Part shown: piece after piece, positions 21,181 through 32,581 of the stretch
Layout of the letters: each line of letters begins with the position of its first letter
Numbering within the stretch: position 1 is the first letter of the stretch
Origin: Telmatactis stephensoni
Lineage: Eukaryota; Cnidaria; Anthozoa; Actiniaria; Isophelliidae
Direction of reading: 5' to 3'
DNA: 64,000 nt
Assembly (NCBI GenBank): GCA_029948255.1
Contig: JALIZF010001505.1
Coordinates: 186,001-250,000, forward strand
The notes under the pieces: model-generated
The model's input: the letters and a program-made list of their open reading frames with translations, nothing else
What the model was told of the DNA's origin: nothing
Database searches by the model: none
Translations under genes and position numbers: made by a program

Positions 21181-22348
21181 AACGAAAATTCAATAAATAA
21201 TGGAGGATAAATGATCAGTTAACCGTTGTGGTGGAAATAGTTCAGGCGTGTGACCACTGGTCGTAGTAAAGCATACTTAAGGTAGACGTACTTATTGGGT
21301 AAACACTTTTCTCCATCATGCTAAAGACTGTAATTCTCCATAATTCATTTGTGGAAAGGAAATCAGTGCAATTAAAACCTTTTGTAACCAGTTACAAAGG
21401 GTTTGAATACTTCCAATGAGGTCTGTTTTTGTCGATTCGTGGACATCTTTGTAAACCTTTGTCCTTGACATCATTTTGTCTGTTTTGTATGAGGATATGA
21501 GTGCCAACACGAAAAAGTAAATAAATAAATAAAAAGGCACTGCGAGATTTGCTGAAAGTAGCATTACCAAAGTATGCAAATACATTGACAACTAGAGAAC
21601 TAAGAGAACTAGGTTAAATCTGAGAAGAAGTAGAGTTAAGTTTAAGGTTAGTTTAATTAGTTCAGAAAGAGAGATGCAGAAAAAATGAGAACAAACAACC
21701 GCCTTAGAAGGAACCACAAAACATGTCAGACTGAAAGCAAAGTAGGGGAGTCCCTTAGTCGTCCCTATTTGTCTAGGAAAGGGATTGTGGGGATCGTGCG
21801 AGGAGCGATGGGAAAGGAGGAAGAACCATGACATCGCCTCTTCATCCTCTCCCAACTCCTTTTTTAGGCTATTTTTTCAAGAGACGATTGGGAATTGGTG
21901 AGGGCGATTCCAATGTACTTCTGTTCTCAATAATTAAACCCAATTTAACAATTGCCATCGTTTAAAAGATGCAGTGATAAGTGAACCAATTAATTTTTGA
22001 GAATTTTTGATTCTTTGTAATGATGGCGATCTATATATAAGCCTATTGTTTCATGATTTTTTTAGTAAATATAAAATTTTCAATAAAATTGTGTATTTCA
22101 ACAATTGTGTACGACTATGGTAGCTATGAGTACCTGAACACCTTTGAACTGTAGAGTCATTTCAATCAACCTTGGCAACTAAATACAAACTAGTTGAACT
22201 AGACCATACTGGGAAAACAAATCTATTTGCCATTACAACGGCTATAATTAGGTTTACTGAAATGACTATTCTGTTTCAATGATGTCTCCCTAACAAAGCA
22301 AAAGTAAAGCACAAATTAAAGTATCCGTTATGTATTAAAAGGGGTAAC
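21181..22348. other. Intergenic, no gene seen
   Basis: AT-rich sequence with short open frames only. No splice-supported exon, repeat family or RNA gene is recognised. A polyadenylation-like AATAAA occurs near 21192, just after the GA tract, and others occur by chance. Confidence 0.4.
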
Positions 22349-22912
22349 ATGCATGGTAAAAATGGAAGGAAGAAAATTGACAATTTAGTACAAGGTGGAA
22401 TAATATCACCAAATCATCTATTCATGGATGAAAATACTATAAGAGGGGATGAACGAGAAAATGGAGAACTAAAAGGGGAAATAAAAAGAAAAAAAGATGA
22501 AGAAAAAGAAGTGATTTTTATGGTCTTTTTATTAATCCTTTGTTTCGTCATCTTCGTTGTTCTTTTCTTTTCTTTCTCTTCCTATTTTTTCTCTTTAATT
22601 TATTCTGCTAACGAACATGACTATGAAACAGCGCCGATATATAAGAACCCAGCGCCGATTATGAAAAAAAGCCGATACACGAACCTATCGCCGATACTCA
22701 AACCCAGCGCCGATACACGAACCTATCGGAGCCGATACTCAAACCCAGCGCCGATACTCAAACCCAGCGCCGATACTTTGTCCCCAGAAGCGGATCTAGA
22801 CCATGTTCAGCCGCCGCAGTTCCCCAGAAACACGGAGAGATCCGCAGTAAAGACCTTATTAGACAAAGTGGTCGATAGGCGATTCATATCTCCGCGCCGG
22901 ATAGCGGTCTAG
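22349..22912 (+). CDS. Open frame of 187 codons, doubtful
   Basis: An ATG opens a charged, Lys/Glu-rich N-terminus, a strongly hydrophobic stretch at about residues 56-86 that would span a membrane, and a C-terminal part made of tandem PILKPSADT-like units derived from a DNA repeat (22632-22790). The last 20 codons lie in the start of the segmental duplication and are not open in the second block. No splice sites, homologue or promoter are evident. It is more likely a chance frame opened by the repeat than a gene. Confidence 0.2.
   Translation: MHGKNGRKKIDNLVQGGIISPNHLFMDENTIRGDERENGELKGEIKRKKDEEKEVIFMVFLLILCFVIFVVLFFSFSSYFFSLIYSANEHDYETAPIYKNPAPIMKKSRYTNLSPILKPSADTRTYRSRYSNPAPILKPSADTLSPEADLDHVQPPQFPRNTERSAVKTLLDKVVDRRFISPRRIAV
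22632..22790. repeat. Tandem GCGCCGATACTCAAACCCA repeat
   Basis: About eight units of 18-22 bp share the core GCCGATA(C/T)(A/T)C, in two variants (CTCAAACCCAGC and CACGAACCTATC). It ends about 60 bp before the left edge of the segmental duplication. Confidence 0.75.
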
Positions 22913-23620
22913 TAGTGTGACCACAGTTCCTTTCGGCCGTGAAATCACCAATCGCCGATTGCCACTCGCCGTTCGCCCCGTCAACGTTCTTTGCTCCGCT
23001 CGTTCCCAGTCTCCCTCTCCCAACTTATTTCATTATTATTTTAAGCACTATTTTTCATTTACTCTGTGCTGTTTTCGAACTTTTTTGGTGTTTCTCAAAA
23101 GCATTAGATAGGCCGGTCTCTGTATCCACGATCGCAGAAAAATGTGCACGTTCAGTGATCGCAGCGATCACATGGAAGCCAAGCTTGTGGGCGCAATAGT
23201 CGAAACATTCACATCAGACTCTCCTCGTTCCTTAATCTTTTATTTTAAAGGTTAACTAAAAACGCTTAATTTTATTTTGATGTTGGCCTTTTGAGCAATA
23301 CCTAGAGGTCCCGAGCCCGGGCCCGAGTCCCTAGAGGTCCCGATTCACAGTGACGTCGTACCCAACTTCTTTCGAAAACTAATGGAGAGAGGGCTTAAAA
23401 TTCTCATCGTTCTGAAATTCATTAGTGTAGAACTTTTAAGAATAAAGTTTGAATAGGGTTGCATTACTTTTTTTGTTTTATTCGCAGCAGCAAATATCAT
23501 ATAAATGATACCTTCCTAAATACCAAGATTTATTCTACAATTCAAAAACTAGTCGTATATTCAGCTAGATTATTTTGTTGACGTATACTTCCGCTATTTC
23601 AGCTGGTTCGGAATCTTTTA

Positions 23621-26600
23621 TCAAGATTTCTTTCCTTGAGTAATATACACGTTTTCTGCTTTGCATCTTTGATTAAACAGGCAGAAAAATGGAGGCACAT
23701 GAGGTGGCTGCATAGCCTTCACGAAGTTATCTTTTATCATCTGTTGAACGTTTGGATCGTTGATATCGCCATCATAGTAGTACAATGGATTATGGACCTT
23801 TTTGTTTGAAGATGATGATTTCACTGATGAAGAAAATACAGTGTATATCAATATTATTGTACAAATATGATGTGCATGCCTGGAAATGTCACTTATATAT
23901 ATCTTTCTTGTAGAAAGATAAGAAATAAAGGTCCGGCTATTGATTATGATTTATTCAGTTCGAAAGAGAATTCATAACCGCGCGCCAACTGCATGGATGA
24001 GTTAGTTTCGTTGGTTGTGCGTTGCGCGGTTTTCCATGTGTAGTTCTGGGATTGAGTGATCTGTATGACTGCCGGAACAACACTACTAGCTTGGGATTCG
24101 GATTTCCTATAATTCTGGAGATTGTCAGAGTTTTGTAGCCTCTTTTGTATTTGACTGAATCAACAATCTTTTCACAAGCATGGAAAACTGTACTAATCCG
24201 CAAGGAAGCATGGGTGACCTATCACGTCACGCTTATGTAATATGATATTATAACAAAATTTAGTTGAATAACGTACCTGAACAGTCGGGCCATGGAAGTG
24301 TTGGTGACATCCCTGGAAAAAGGGGCCCGGCCCAAACTTGCCAATTTCCTTGTCTGTAGCAAAAGTATGTTTGTGCAGGGACAAAGGCAAAGTCGTAGTT
24401 TTTGTTGCAAAAAACTGTGCATATGGTAGAGTGATCATTATTATCCAAACACACTAAAGCGCCGTTCGTGGGAGCTTGGTATCGTTTGCACTCCGGCACT
24501 GTATAGGAAAACGTAGAAACAATGCAGTATGAGAAAAATTGTCACATTGGAGCAAACTAAAATTGATAAAATTCTGATCAGTTGCCATTTTTATCTCGCA
24601 GATACGCGAACTCGTTGGAACTAATATTGTTTATACTCCCAAAGATCAAGACCTTTTCAGTTAAACGTTTTCTGTTTTTCTTCTTTTGGGTCAGACTGCA
24701 GTAACTAATACTTATATACGCTGGATCAGTTTGTTGAAAATCGCGTCGGTCGTTTGCGCGGGATCGGAGGTCGGGCCTCAATTCCCGGACGGACCAACAG
24801 TCAGGGTCTTAAAACAATTGAGCAGAAAATGCTGACTTTGTAATTATATCTGCAAATTAAACGGTTTGATCCCAACGTCTTAAGTATCGATAAGGACGTT
24901 AAACCGTAGGCCCGGTCTCTCTACACTGCAAAAACGGGCTAGTAGATTTACTCAAAAACTTGAGTAAACGGTGCATCCACAGTAACTCATTTATCCGAGT
25001 ACATTTGCTCAGTTATTTGAGTAACTGAGAACCCTTTACTCAAATAACTGATCGAGAAAATTTACTCGGATAAGTGAGTTACTGTGGATGCACCGAATTT
25101 ACTCAACTTTTTGAGTAAATTTATTTACTCGCGCGTTTTTGCAGTGTACGTTAGCACATGTATTCTAACCCTGTTTTGGAGGGACCTCATTGATTCCTTA
25201 TTAAACACTTCTATCCGCTTTATATCTCTATCTACTTCGCCATTAAATTCTTTCATGTTAGTTCATTTGACATATACCTTTGATTGTTATCTTAAATGAG
25301 CACGATGCCTTGTTCCCAGCTCTATCAATTGCTAAACAATCGACGACGTAAACACCAGGACTGGCGAATTCTCTCCCACTCTTATAGCTACACGACAAAG
25401 ATGGCAAGGCCCCAGAGTTGTCGTGAACCTTTGGACGATCCCATGTCACTCGCACAGCCCTTTTGGTAGCCGTGATAGCAATATCAGACGGACAAGTGAT
25501 CGTCGGAGGATCGACGTCTGGAAAAATATAATGTAACGAATCGTTTTTCATATGCGTTAAAAGTTAGCGATGCGTTGTAAACATGGCGGCTACGATTTTT
25601 ATCTCACCAGCATTGTTGCGGCAAAACGTTGCAGGTTTTTGAACGAGCTTCAAAACCTCACAACACTGTTGCCATCAATTTCTTGCAGCAACTTTTTAAC
25701 ACAACAATGTTGCACTAAAGATTGTCTGTAACTTCGCCTTGACTGATAACCACAGGTATAATCCACCCTTCAAATTAATCTGACAACGCGCGGGTTATTA
25801 AATACTCAATTAAATTATAGGGCCATTTATAGGAACGGAAATAGGATGTGTCTTAAGGCGCGAATCTCTCCGTATGAACGACACGTTTATTCTAAAGGCG
25901 GCGAAATACGAGACACAAGAACCCTCAACTTGTCGCGCAACATTGTTGCGTTGCAGGTTTTTGATCGATGTTGCGCGTTTTTCACCTCGCGATCTCAATT
26001 TTTTGTTGCGTGACAAGTTGAGATCGCGAGGTGAAAAACGCGCAACATCGATCAAAAACCTGCAACGTAACAATGTTGCGCGACAAGTTGAGGGTTCTTG
26101 TGTCTCGTATTTCGCCGCCTTAACGGTGCGGTAATACGAGCAACGAAATCGTGCAACTTGTCGTGCAATGATGTTGCTCGTATTACCGCCCCGTGCACAA
26201 CTTGTCACGTAACAAAAATCGATGTTGCAGGTTGCAGCAACTTGTTGCAAAAAGTAGAAAGTGGTTCTACTTTGTACAACAAATGTTCGCAACAAATTTT
26301 GTTCCTTGACAAGTTGCGCGCGGGTGGTAATACAAGCAACTTCGCTCTATATTTTGCAACAAACAATGTTGCGCGACAAGTTGCACGATTTTGTTACTCG
26401 TAGTACAGCACCTTAAGACGCACCTTATTGAGGAACAACGTTCTGATAAGGCTCGAATAGGTCGCGCCTTGCCGTTTGATGCATCTTCTTTTCGCTCCTA
26501 TAAATGTCCCTAATAAGTTCGATAAACTTGATTTCCTAGGCAAAGCTATTGAAATTTGTGCTCAGTCTTTCGGTAGCTTGCTAACATTAATTTAAAATGT

Positions 26601-26798
26601 ATCTCACAAAAATTTCATTGATTGGATACATTTCACACGTTCAAAGACTTCTTCCGCCTCCGGCACAATGCAACAATATAGGAGAATACGAGGGGATGGT
26701 AAATTGTAGTCAGACTTACCTCGACTCATTGAAGGAGTCGCACCAAGGACAATGAAACTATAAGCTATGAAGATGATAGACATCGAGTTCATGATCAT
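23621..26798 (-). CDS. Secreted HYR plus sushi (CCP) protein, paralogue 1
   Basis: Four exons on the minus strand, all joined in phase 1, give 247 residues. Exon 26798-26720 encodes a signal peptide (MSIIFIAYSFIVLGATPS). Exon 25517-25278 encodes an HYR domain (PPTITCPSDI ... NKASCSFKITIKG). Exon 24498-24277 encodes a sushi-like domain with six cysteines (VPECKRYQAPTNGALVC ... LPWPDC). Exon 23823-23621 encodes a C-terminal tail (NPLYYYDGDINDP ... FFCLFNQRC) and stop. HYR and CCP modules are extracellular adhesion and recognition folds; together they recall SRPX-type proteins, but the tail is not one I recognise. The start could be either of two nearby upstream Met codons. It is the most 3' of three tandem paralogues in transcription direction. 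Confidence 0.8.
24921..25148. mobile_element. Foldback MITE, complete copy
   Basis: The ends TACACTGCAAAAACG and CGTTTTTGCAGTGTA match over 15 bp. The interior is a nested palindrome of AGTAACTCA, TTTACTCAA and GGTGCATCC motifs pairing across the centre. It lies in the intron between the HYR and CCP exons of paralogue 1. A second copy at 31646-31866 lacks the right terminus. Confidence 0.8.
25278..25517 (-). other. HYR-domain exon, paralogue 1
   Basis: A 240-nt phase 1-1 exon with acceptor TTTTCCAG and donor AAAG|GTATAT. Four cysteines (ITC, LSC, VDC, ASC) and the TWDRP and IDRAGN motifs fit the hyalin-repeat fold. No equivalent exists in paralogue 2. Confidence 0.85.
25897..26119. mobile_element. 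Near-perfect palindrome with 102-bp arms
   Basis: Arms 25897-25998 and 26018-26119 are inverted copies with one mismatch that I can find, around a 19-nt loop. The arms contain ACTTGTCGCGCAACATTGTTGCG, a motif family that recurs to about 26400. Block 2 of the duplication lacks this palindrome, so it inserted or formed after duplication, or was lost there. Confidence 0.85.
26120..26420. mobile_element. CAACTTGTCGCGCAACA foldback family, block 1
   Basis: GGTGCGGTAATACGAGCAAC at the left and GGTGGTAATACAAGCAAC or TTGTTACTCG at the right frame many direct and inverted CAACTTGTCGnGCAACA units. A shorter relative lies at 32244-32345 in block 2. No coding capacity. Confidence 0.55.
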
Positions 26799-27369
26799 GT
26801 GGCTCAATTTTACTAACAATTCAAGTTCGGTCACTATCACGTTTTATCAAGACTTTTTGTTTGATTAGCTGCTTTTCAAGCTGTTTATTGAATAACCTGC
26901 TGAATCAATAGTGATTTACGATCGGTTGATGATTAATCGTGCATGGTGAATGGAAACACACACCTATTTCAATAAACATCGGACAAAAAGACTCGAGCCT
27001 ACGCGACTAACCTGAAAATTTGGGTAAAACGTTATAAAATACCACAAATAATATCCACATGACAATTCAAATCTTGCTTGCCCTCCTCATATACACCAAA
27101 GAACTTCATGTTAAAATCAAGACCAAAGCTCTAAAGCGAGCGAAGTTTTGCAATTACCCATTCTCCTTTTCGGTCTAGTCGCGTGGGCTAGCTTGAGGCC
27201 TCTCGTACGACAACCTTTTTTGAAATAGGTGTATATATACTGATTAACATAACGTTCATACGTAATAGCCCTTTTATTAAGTGACGGGCCTTTGATGGGC
27301 CAAGAGTAATTATTTTTGGCTCTAAGAGTCTTATCAGAAATTAGCAGAGAGAGGGGAGTGGAGATTTTT

Positions 27370-28250
27370 CTGGGTCTTCTACGATGAACATACGGCACTA
27401 TATGCAACCAACACTAAAAAAAAAACCGAACCAGATTATTTTGCATGTAGGCACATGTGATCTAGAAACAATCGAAGCAAAGAAGATCGCTGAGAATATC
27501 GTTGACCTTGCAAGGGAGGCTGAAACTAAAACTCAAGACATAAAAGTGGCCATCTCTCTACTAACAACCAGAAGATATTTTCACGACAAAGTCAAAGAGG
27601 TTAACAACCATCTAAAAAGATTTGCAAGTCAGAACCACTGGCCAGTAATTAAGAACGACAACATTATTGAAAATGCCCTACATGCATTACGATGGAATCC
27701 ACCTCAACCCAGAAGGTGGCTAAGACATTATTTAATAACTATTTTCACTTTATTAAACAGTCACATTGATCGGTACTGATTTCACCCTGTAAATCATGTA
27801 GCCATAAATCCAAATCCTTCTACTCTGCCTTCAATTTTTCCTAGGCAACGTGGTTTTAAAATTGCTTGCTTGAATATTACTAGTCTTTTGAAACACATCG
27901 ATGAACTTCGTATTCTATTGAATGATAAACAATGGGATATTATGGCTATAAATGAGACTAGGCTTAGTGAGACTGTTAGTGATAACGATGTCAGTATTGA
28001 TGGCTATAGTATATCTTTCGTCGCGATAGATATATTTAAATGGAAGAAATGGTGGTGGAGTTTGTTTCTATGTGCGAACAAATATAAGTTGCTTGGTAAG
28101 GGAGGACCTTAAATCTAATAATCTAGAACGTTTGTCTATAGAAATAAGAAAACCTAGGTCTAAACCCTTCGTTATTACCACATGGTTATTGAGGTTCTCC
28201 CCATTCTAAAAAAGCCATTATGATCTCCCCAATAAATAATGAAATATTGA
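27370..28250 (+). mobile_element. Degenerate LINE fragment (SGNH ORF1 and endonuclease)
   Basis: An open stretch at 27384-27779 reads IILHVGTCDLETIE ... KVKEVNNHLKRFASQN, typical of the SGNH/esterase-like ORF1 of CR1/L2-group LINEs; a shifted frame near 27690 continues GIHLNPEGG. From about 27848, FKIACLNITSLLKHIDELR and INETRLSE match the N-terminus of an APE-type endonuclease. Frameshifts and stops then break it (LVREDLKSNNLERLSIEIRK in another frame near 28090). No reverse transcriptase remains. It sits exactly at the right edge of duplication block 1. Confidence 0.75.
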
Positions 28251-28792
28251 GCAGGGCTTCCGATTAGATTTTTTAGAGCGCGCTTATGCTACTGATATAA
28301 TTTGATTATACCAGGACAGTCTTGGTTCTATGTATAACTTTACCATAATTCATGTGGTCTAGTTTTACTTTCATTCGTGAATGGCACAAAACGCTGAAAT
28401 TAAGTGAACTTCCTGGAAGATGCGACGTACATGTTTGAAAATAAAACATATTCAACTTATCACTTGGCCACTCCACCCCAAATACTTTTGAACAAAACAA
28501 TGTAATTCTGAGTTTGATGGAAGTTGAACAACTTAAAATCCTGAGACGACTGTAGCCCAAAGTTCCATTTACATTTCCTCAAGAACATGTATGTCAGCGA
28601 TGCCAAATGATGCAAATATCACAACATCTCCATGCTGTTTGATAAGCTGTTTCAATGCAATAAAATTACTGTAATTAAATCACCTTTTTGTTGACTTTTA
28701 TTTACCTTCAAAGACATTTTTGTTTAATCAGTCTTTGTGGTTATGTATGTATATAGCTATTTCAAAAAAGGTTGATGGGGCAAATGGCAATT

Positions 28793-28959
28793 CAGGGGCG
28801 GATCCAGGATTTTGCAAAGAGGGTGTCCCAAATAGGCCTCTTGAGAGAAGAAGTCACATCCAAGATGGCGGCCTCCTAACAATGGAATCTGATGACGTCA
28901 TCTCGTATGGCGCTAGGGGAATGTCCCGTGCACCTATGGACACCCCCTGGATCCGCCCT
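28793..28959. mobile_element. MITE with GGGGCGGATCCAGG ends
   Basis: Inverted ends GGGGCGGATCCAGG and CCTGGATCCGCCC bracket about 167 bp, with inner GGGTGTCC / GGACACCC pairing. GCAATT lies on both sides, a possible target duplication. Confidence 0.7.
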
Positions 28960-29506
28960 TGCAATTGGTGATTGCACGATCGAAAGGAATTTTGGGGTAA
29001 CAAGAATAATGCTTCATTTTCATTAAGAGGGGTATTTTTTTCAAGTTCGAGCAGTGAACGACAAAAACTCCTGAGTTGAAGAATAGCTGTTGTACAAAAC
29101 TAAAATCATTTCTGTCAGAAAGTTGAAGTTGTTTGTAAGTAGTTTTGGCCGATGAAAGCTGAATCAAAGTGTTAATCCAAAGCGAAAATTTTGATCAAAA
29201 ATGAGGTTTAGGCCTTCATTTGCTCATTTGCTATACGTATTCTTTATATTCAGCTTGAAAAAGCTTAATCCTAACACAACTTCAAGAAAAAGTCTTTGTA
29301 CAGTTCAAAAATTTGTTTTAAACAGGTATTTTATCTTGGTACATCAGTTTTTAACCGGTAGAAAAAGGATTTGAGTGTTAATCCAGAACGAAAATTTGGA
29401 TTAAAACTCGCACGAAAGTCTAGTTTTTGGCGCTTTTCGCCATTATTGCTCGTCATTGAAAAAAATGTCCTCTTAATTTAATACCCAAGCAATGCCAGTA
29501 CCAAAG
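28960..29506. other. Spacer between LINE debris and duplication block 2
   Basis: AT-rich sequence with no exon or repeat family that I can recognise. Confidence 0.35.
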
Positions 29507-29996
29507 AATAAAGACCTTATTGGACAAAATGGTCGATAGGCAATTCATGCATATCCGCGCCGGATAGCGGTCTAATAGCGTGACTACATTTCCTTTCGGT
29601 CGTGCAATATATCGTAGCAATGTCTGATGCTCTCACTTTCTTCCCTCGGCTCGCTCCGCTTGCTCCCAGTTTCCTCTCAATGTTCTCTCCGCTCGGTCCT
29701 AGTCTCCCTCTCCCTGTTTTTCATTTACTTTGTGCTTTTTTCGAACTTTTTTGGGGTTTCTCAAAAGAAATAGCTAGGCTCTCGGTATCCACAATCGCAG
29801 AAAAATGTGTTGAGTGAACGCAGCGATCACATGGAAGTCAATCTTTTGGGCGCAATATTTCGGAATATTCACATCAGACTCTCCTCCTTCATCTTTTATT
29901 TTGAACGTTAACTAACCAGGAAAGTGCAACTATTTGTATTCAGCTAGATTATTTTGTTGACGTACACTTCCGCTATTTCAGCTGGTTCGGAATCTT

Positions 29997-32581
29997 TTAT
30001 CGAGATTTCTTTCCTTGAGTAATATACACGTTTTCTGCTTTGCATCTTGGATTCACCAGGCAGAAAAATGGAGGGACATAAGGTGACTGCATAGCCTTCA
30101 CGAAGTTATCTTTTATCATCTGTTGAACTTTTGGATCGTTGATATCGCCATCATAGTAGTACAATGGATTGTTGACCTTTTTGTTTGAAGATGGTGATTT
30201 CACTGTTGAAGATAATACAGTGTATATCAATAGTATTGTACAAATATGATGTTCATGCCTGGAACACCATGTCACTTATATATTGTAGAAAGGTACGTAA
30301 GAAATAATGGTCCGGCTATTGATTATGATTTATTCAATTCGAAAGAGAATTCATAACCGCGCGCCGCCCCCCGGATGGGTTAGTTTTGTTTGTTGGTTGT
30401 GCGTTGCGCGGTTTTTCATGTGGAGTTCTGGGATTGAGTGATCTGTATGACTGCCGGAACAACACTAGCTTGGGATCCTCCGGATTTCCTATAATTTTGG
30501 AGAAGATTGTCAGAGATTTTAGCTAGTTTCTTTTGTATTTGAATCGGCGCTCTTTTTTACAGTTTTTTGAAAAACTGTACGGCGGTAAAAGCATGGGTCT
30601 CATGACGTCTCGCTAATGTAATATGATATTATGACAAAACTGCTGCCTATGTGATGACATCTGAAAATATAACGTTGACCTTCCTCGATAGGGCTTTCCT
30701 CTCAGATCTACTTTCAGGGTCCCCTATACCTTTTGCGTGAACGTGAATGACCTATTTATTTTGACGTGAAACGTGATTTAAGGTCTAAAATCTTTCTTGC
30801 GTCCACGTGAAAGCATCTTTTGACTTTTTTGTGAACTTGAAAGAGATTTTTCAATTATCCGTGGCGTGTGAAAAGACCAAATATTTTTACGTGATTTCAT
30901 TAAATTGCAAAGGGCTATAGGGGACCCTGTACTTGCGCCTACAAGACCAAGGGTTAATTACGATACATATATCGAGTGGCGATATTGCTTGCAAATTGGT
31001 AACAAATTCAGTGCATGAATAGACAATTTATTTAAATAGCCTACCTGAACAGTCGGGCCATGGAAGTGTTGGTGATATCCCTGGAAAAAGGGGCCCCCAA
31101 GCTTGCCAATTTCCTTGTCTATAGCAAAGGTATGTTTGTGCAGGGACAAAGGCAAAGTCGTAGTTTTTGTTGCAAAAAACTGTGCACATCATAGATTTAC
31201 CAATATCCAAACACACTAATGCGCCGTTCGTGGGAGGTTGGTATGGCTTACACTCCGGCTCTGTGAAGGAAAACGTAGAAACAATGCAGGTTGAGAAAAA
31301 TTGTCACATTGGAGCAAACTAAAATTGATAAAATTCAGTTGCCATTTTTATCTCGCAGATACACAAAGCGTTGGAACTAATATTGCTTATAACTCCCGAA
31401 GATCAAGACCTTAATTTTCAGTTAAAAGTTTTTGCTGTCTCTCTTCTTCGCAGTACTACATATACACGCCGGGTCAGTTTGTTGAAAATCGCGTCGGTCG
31501 TTTGCGCGGGAGGTCGGTCCTCAATTCCCTGACGGACCAACAGAAAATGCTAACTTTGAATTACATCTGCCAATTTAATGGTTAGATCTTCACGTCTTAA
31601 TACATTATTGGATAAGGGCGTTAAACCGTAGGCCCCGCGTCTCTCTACACTGCAAAAACTTTGACGGGCTAGTAAATTTACTCAAAAACTTGAGTAAATC
31701 GGTGCATCCTCAGTAACTCACTTATCCGAGTTAATTTGCTCAGTTATTTGAGCAACTGAGTAGCCTTTACTCAAATAACTGAGACTGAAATTTACTTGGA
31801 TAAAGTGAGTTACTGTGGATGCACAGATTTACTCAAGTTTTTGAGTAAATTTTTTTACTCACGCGATGAAAAAATATAATGTATAACGAATCGTTTTTGT
31901 GGTAAAAGTTAGCGATGCACAGTAAACATGGCGGCGGCTACGATTTTTATCTCACCAGCATCATTGCGGTAAAATTAACGTTGCAGGTTTTGGAACGAGC
32001 TTCAAAACCTCACAACATTGTTGTCATCAATTTCTTGCAGCAACTTTCAACGCAACAATGTTGCACTAAAGGTTGTCTGTAACTTCGCCTTGAATGATCA
32101 CCACAGTTATTATCCACCCTTCAAGTTGATCTGACAACGGGTTATTAAGTACTTAATTAGGGTCATTTATACGATATACCAATTAGGACGCACCTTATAC
32201 AAGACGCAAACCTCACCGTATAAACGGCACTTTTATTCTAAAGGTGCGGTAATACGAGCACCAAAATCGTGCAACTTGTCGCGCAACATTGTTGCGTTGC
32301 AAGTTGCAGAGCAAATGTTGCTCGTATTACCACCCCGCGCGCAACAAATTTTCGTTGTTGTACGAAGTAGAAGCACTGTCTACTTTAGTGCTTTCAAGAC
32401 TGCATTGAGCATCTGTCTAGAGTTTCAGGACTCATCTTCGATGTATCAGAGACTGGATTTATGTTATAACAAAAATAATTTATTAGCACTAAGTGGACTT
32501 ACCTTGACTCATTGAAGGAGTCACGCCAAGGACAATAAAACTATAAGCTATGAAGATGATAGACATCGAGTTCATGATCAT
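29997..32581 (-). CDS. Secreted sushi protein lacking HYR, paralogue 2
   Basis: Three exons on the minus strand join in phase 1 to give 166 residues. Exon 32581-32503 is a signal peptide nearly identical to paralogue 1 (MSIIFIAYSFIVLGVTPS). Exon 31260-31045 is the six-cysteine sushi-like domain (EPECKPYQPPTNGALVC ... LPWPDC), two codons shorter. Exon 30202-29997 is the C-terminal tail (NPLYYYDGDINDP) with stop. The HYR exon is absent, but because every junction is phase 1 the remaining exons still fit. All three exons are open with intact splice sites, so the gene may be functional as a shorter product. The alternative is a pseudogene still young enough to be open. Confidence 0.7.
30715..30929. 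mobile_element. MITE with CAGGGTCCCCTATA ends
   Basis: Inverted ends CAGGGTCCCCTATA and TATAGGGGACCCTG bracket about 215 bp, with TACTT near each side as a possible target duplication. It is missing from the aligned position in block 1, so it inserted after the duplication or was excised there. Confidence 0.75.
31646..31866. mobile_element. Foldback MITE, right end deleted
   Basis: Partner of 24921-25148. The left end TACACTGCAAAAAC is intact, but the right terminus stops at TTTACTCACGCG and runs straight into sequence that in block 1 lies beyond the HYR exon. The deletion breakpoint is therefore inside the element's end. Confidence 0.75.

Larger units (their letters stand above)
22852..27360. 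repeat. Segmental duplication, block 1
   Basis: This block aligns along its length with 29507-33157, in the same orientation: the left edge is AGACCTTATT(A/G)GACAAA, and the right edge is AGCAGAGAGAG(A/G)GGAGTGGAG. It carries a complete HYR/CCP gene. Relative to block 2 it has the HYR exon and a palindrome at 25897-26119. Its right edge abuts LINE-derived sequence. Confidence 0.8.

Noticed and set aside
19631..21193. A 520-codon minus-strand open frame of Ser, Phe and Leu, and two overlapping long frames
   Set aside because: It is the complement of the polypurine tract. All frames there are open because CT-rich sequence rarely makes stops, and the composition is not protein-like.
25810..26295. 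161-codon minus-strand frame
   Set aside because: It reads through the large palindrome and its hairpin family, and the same peptide appears on both strands because the DNA is an inverted repeat.
27117..27407. 96-codon minus-strand frame at the edge of block 1
   Set aside because: A similar frame in block 2 (33175-32969) is shorter and diverges without codon-position bias that I can see; it lies in the 5' flank of the paralogues.
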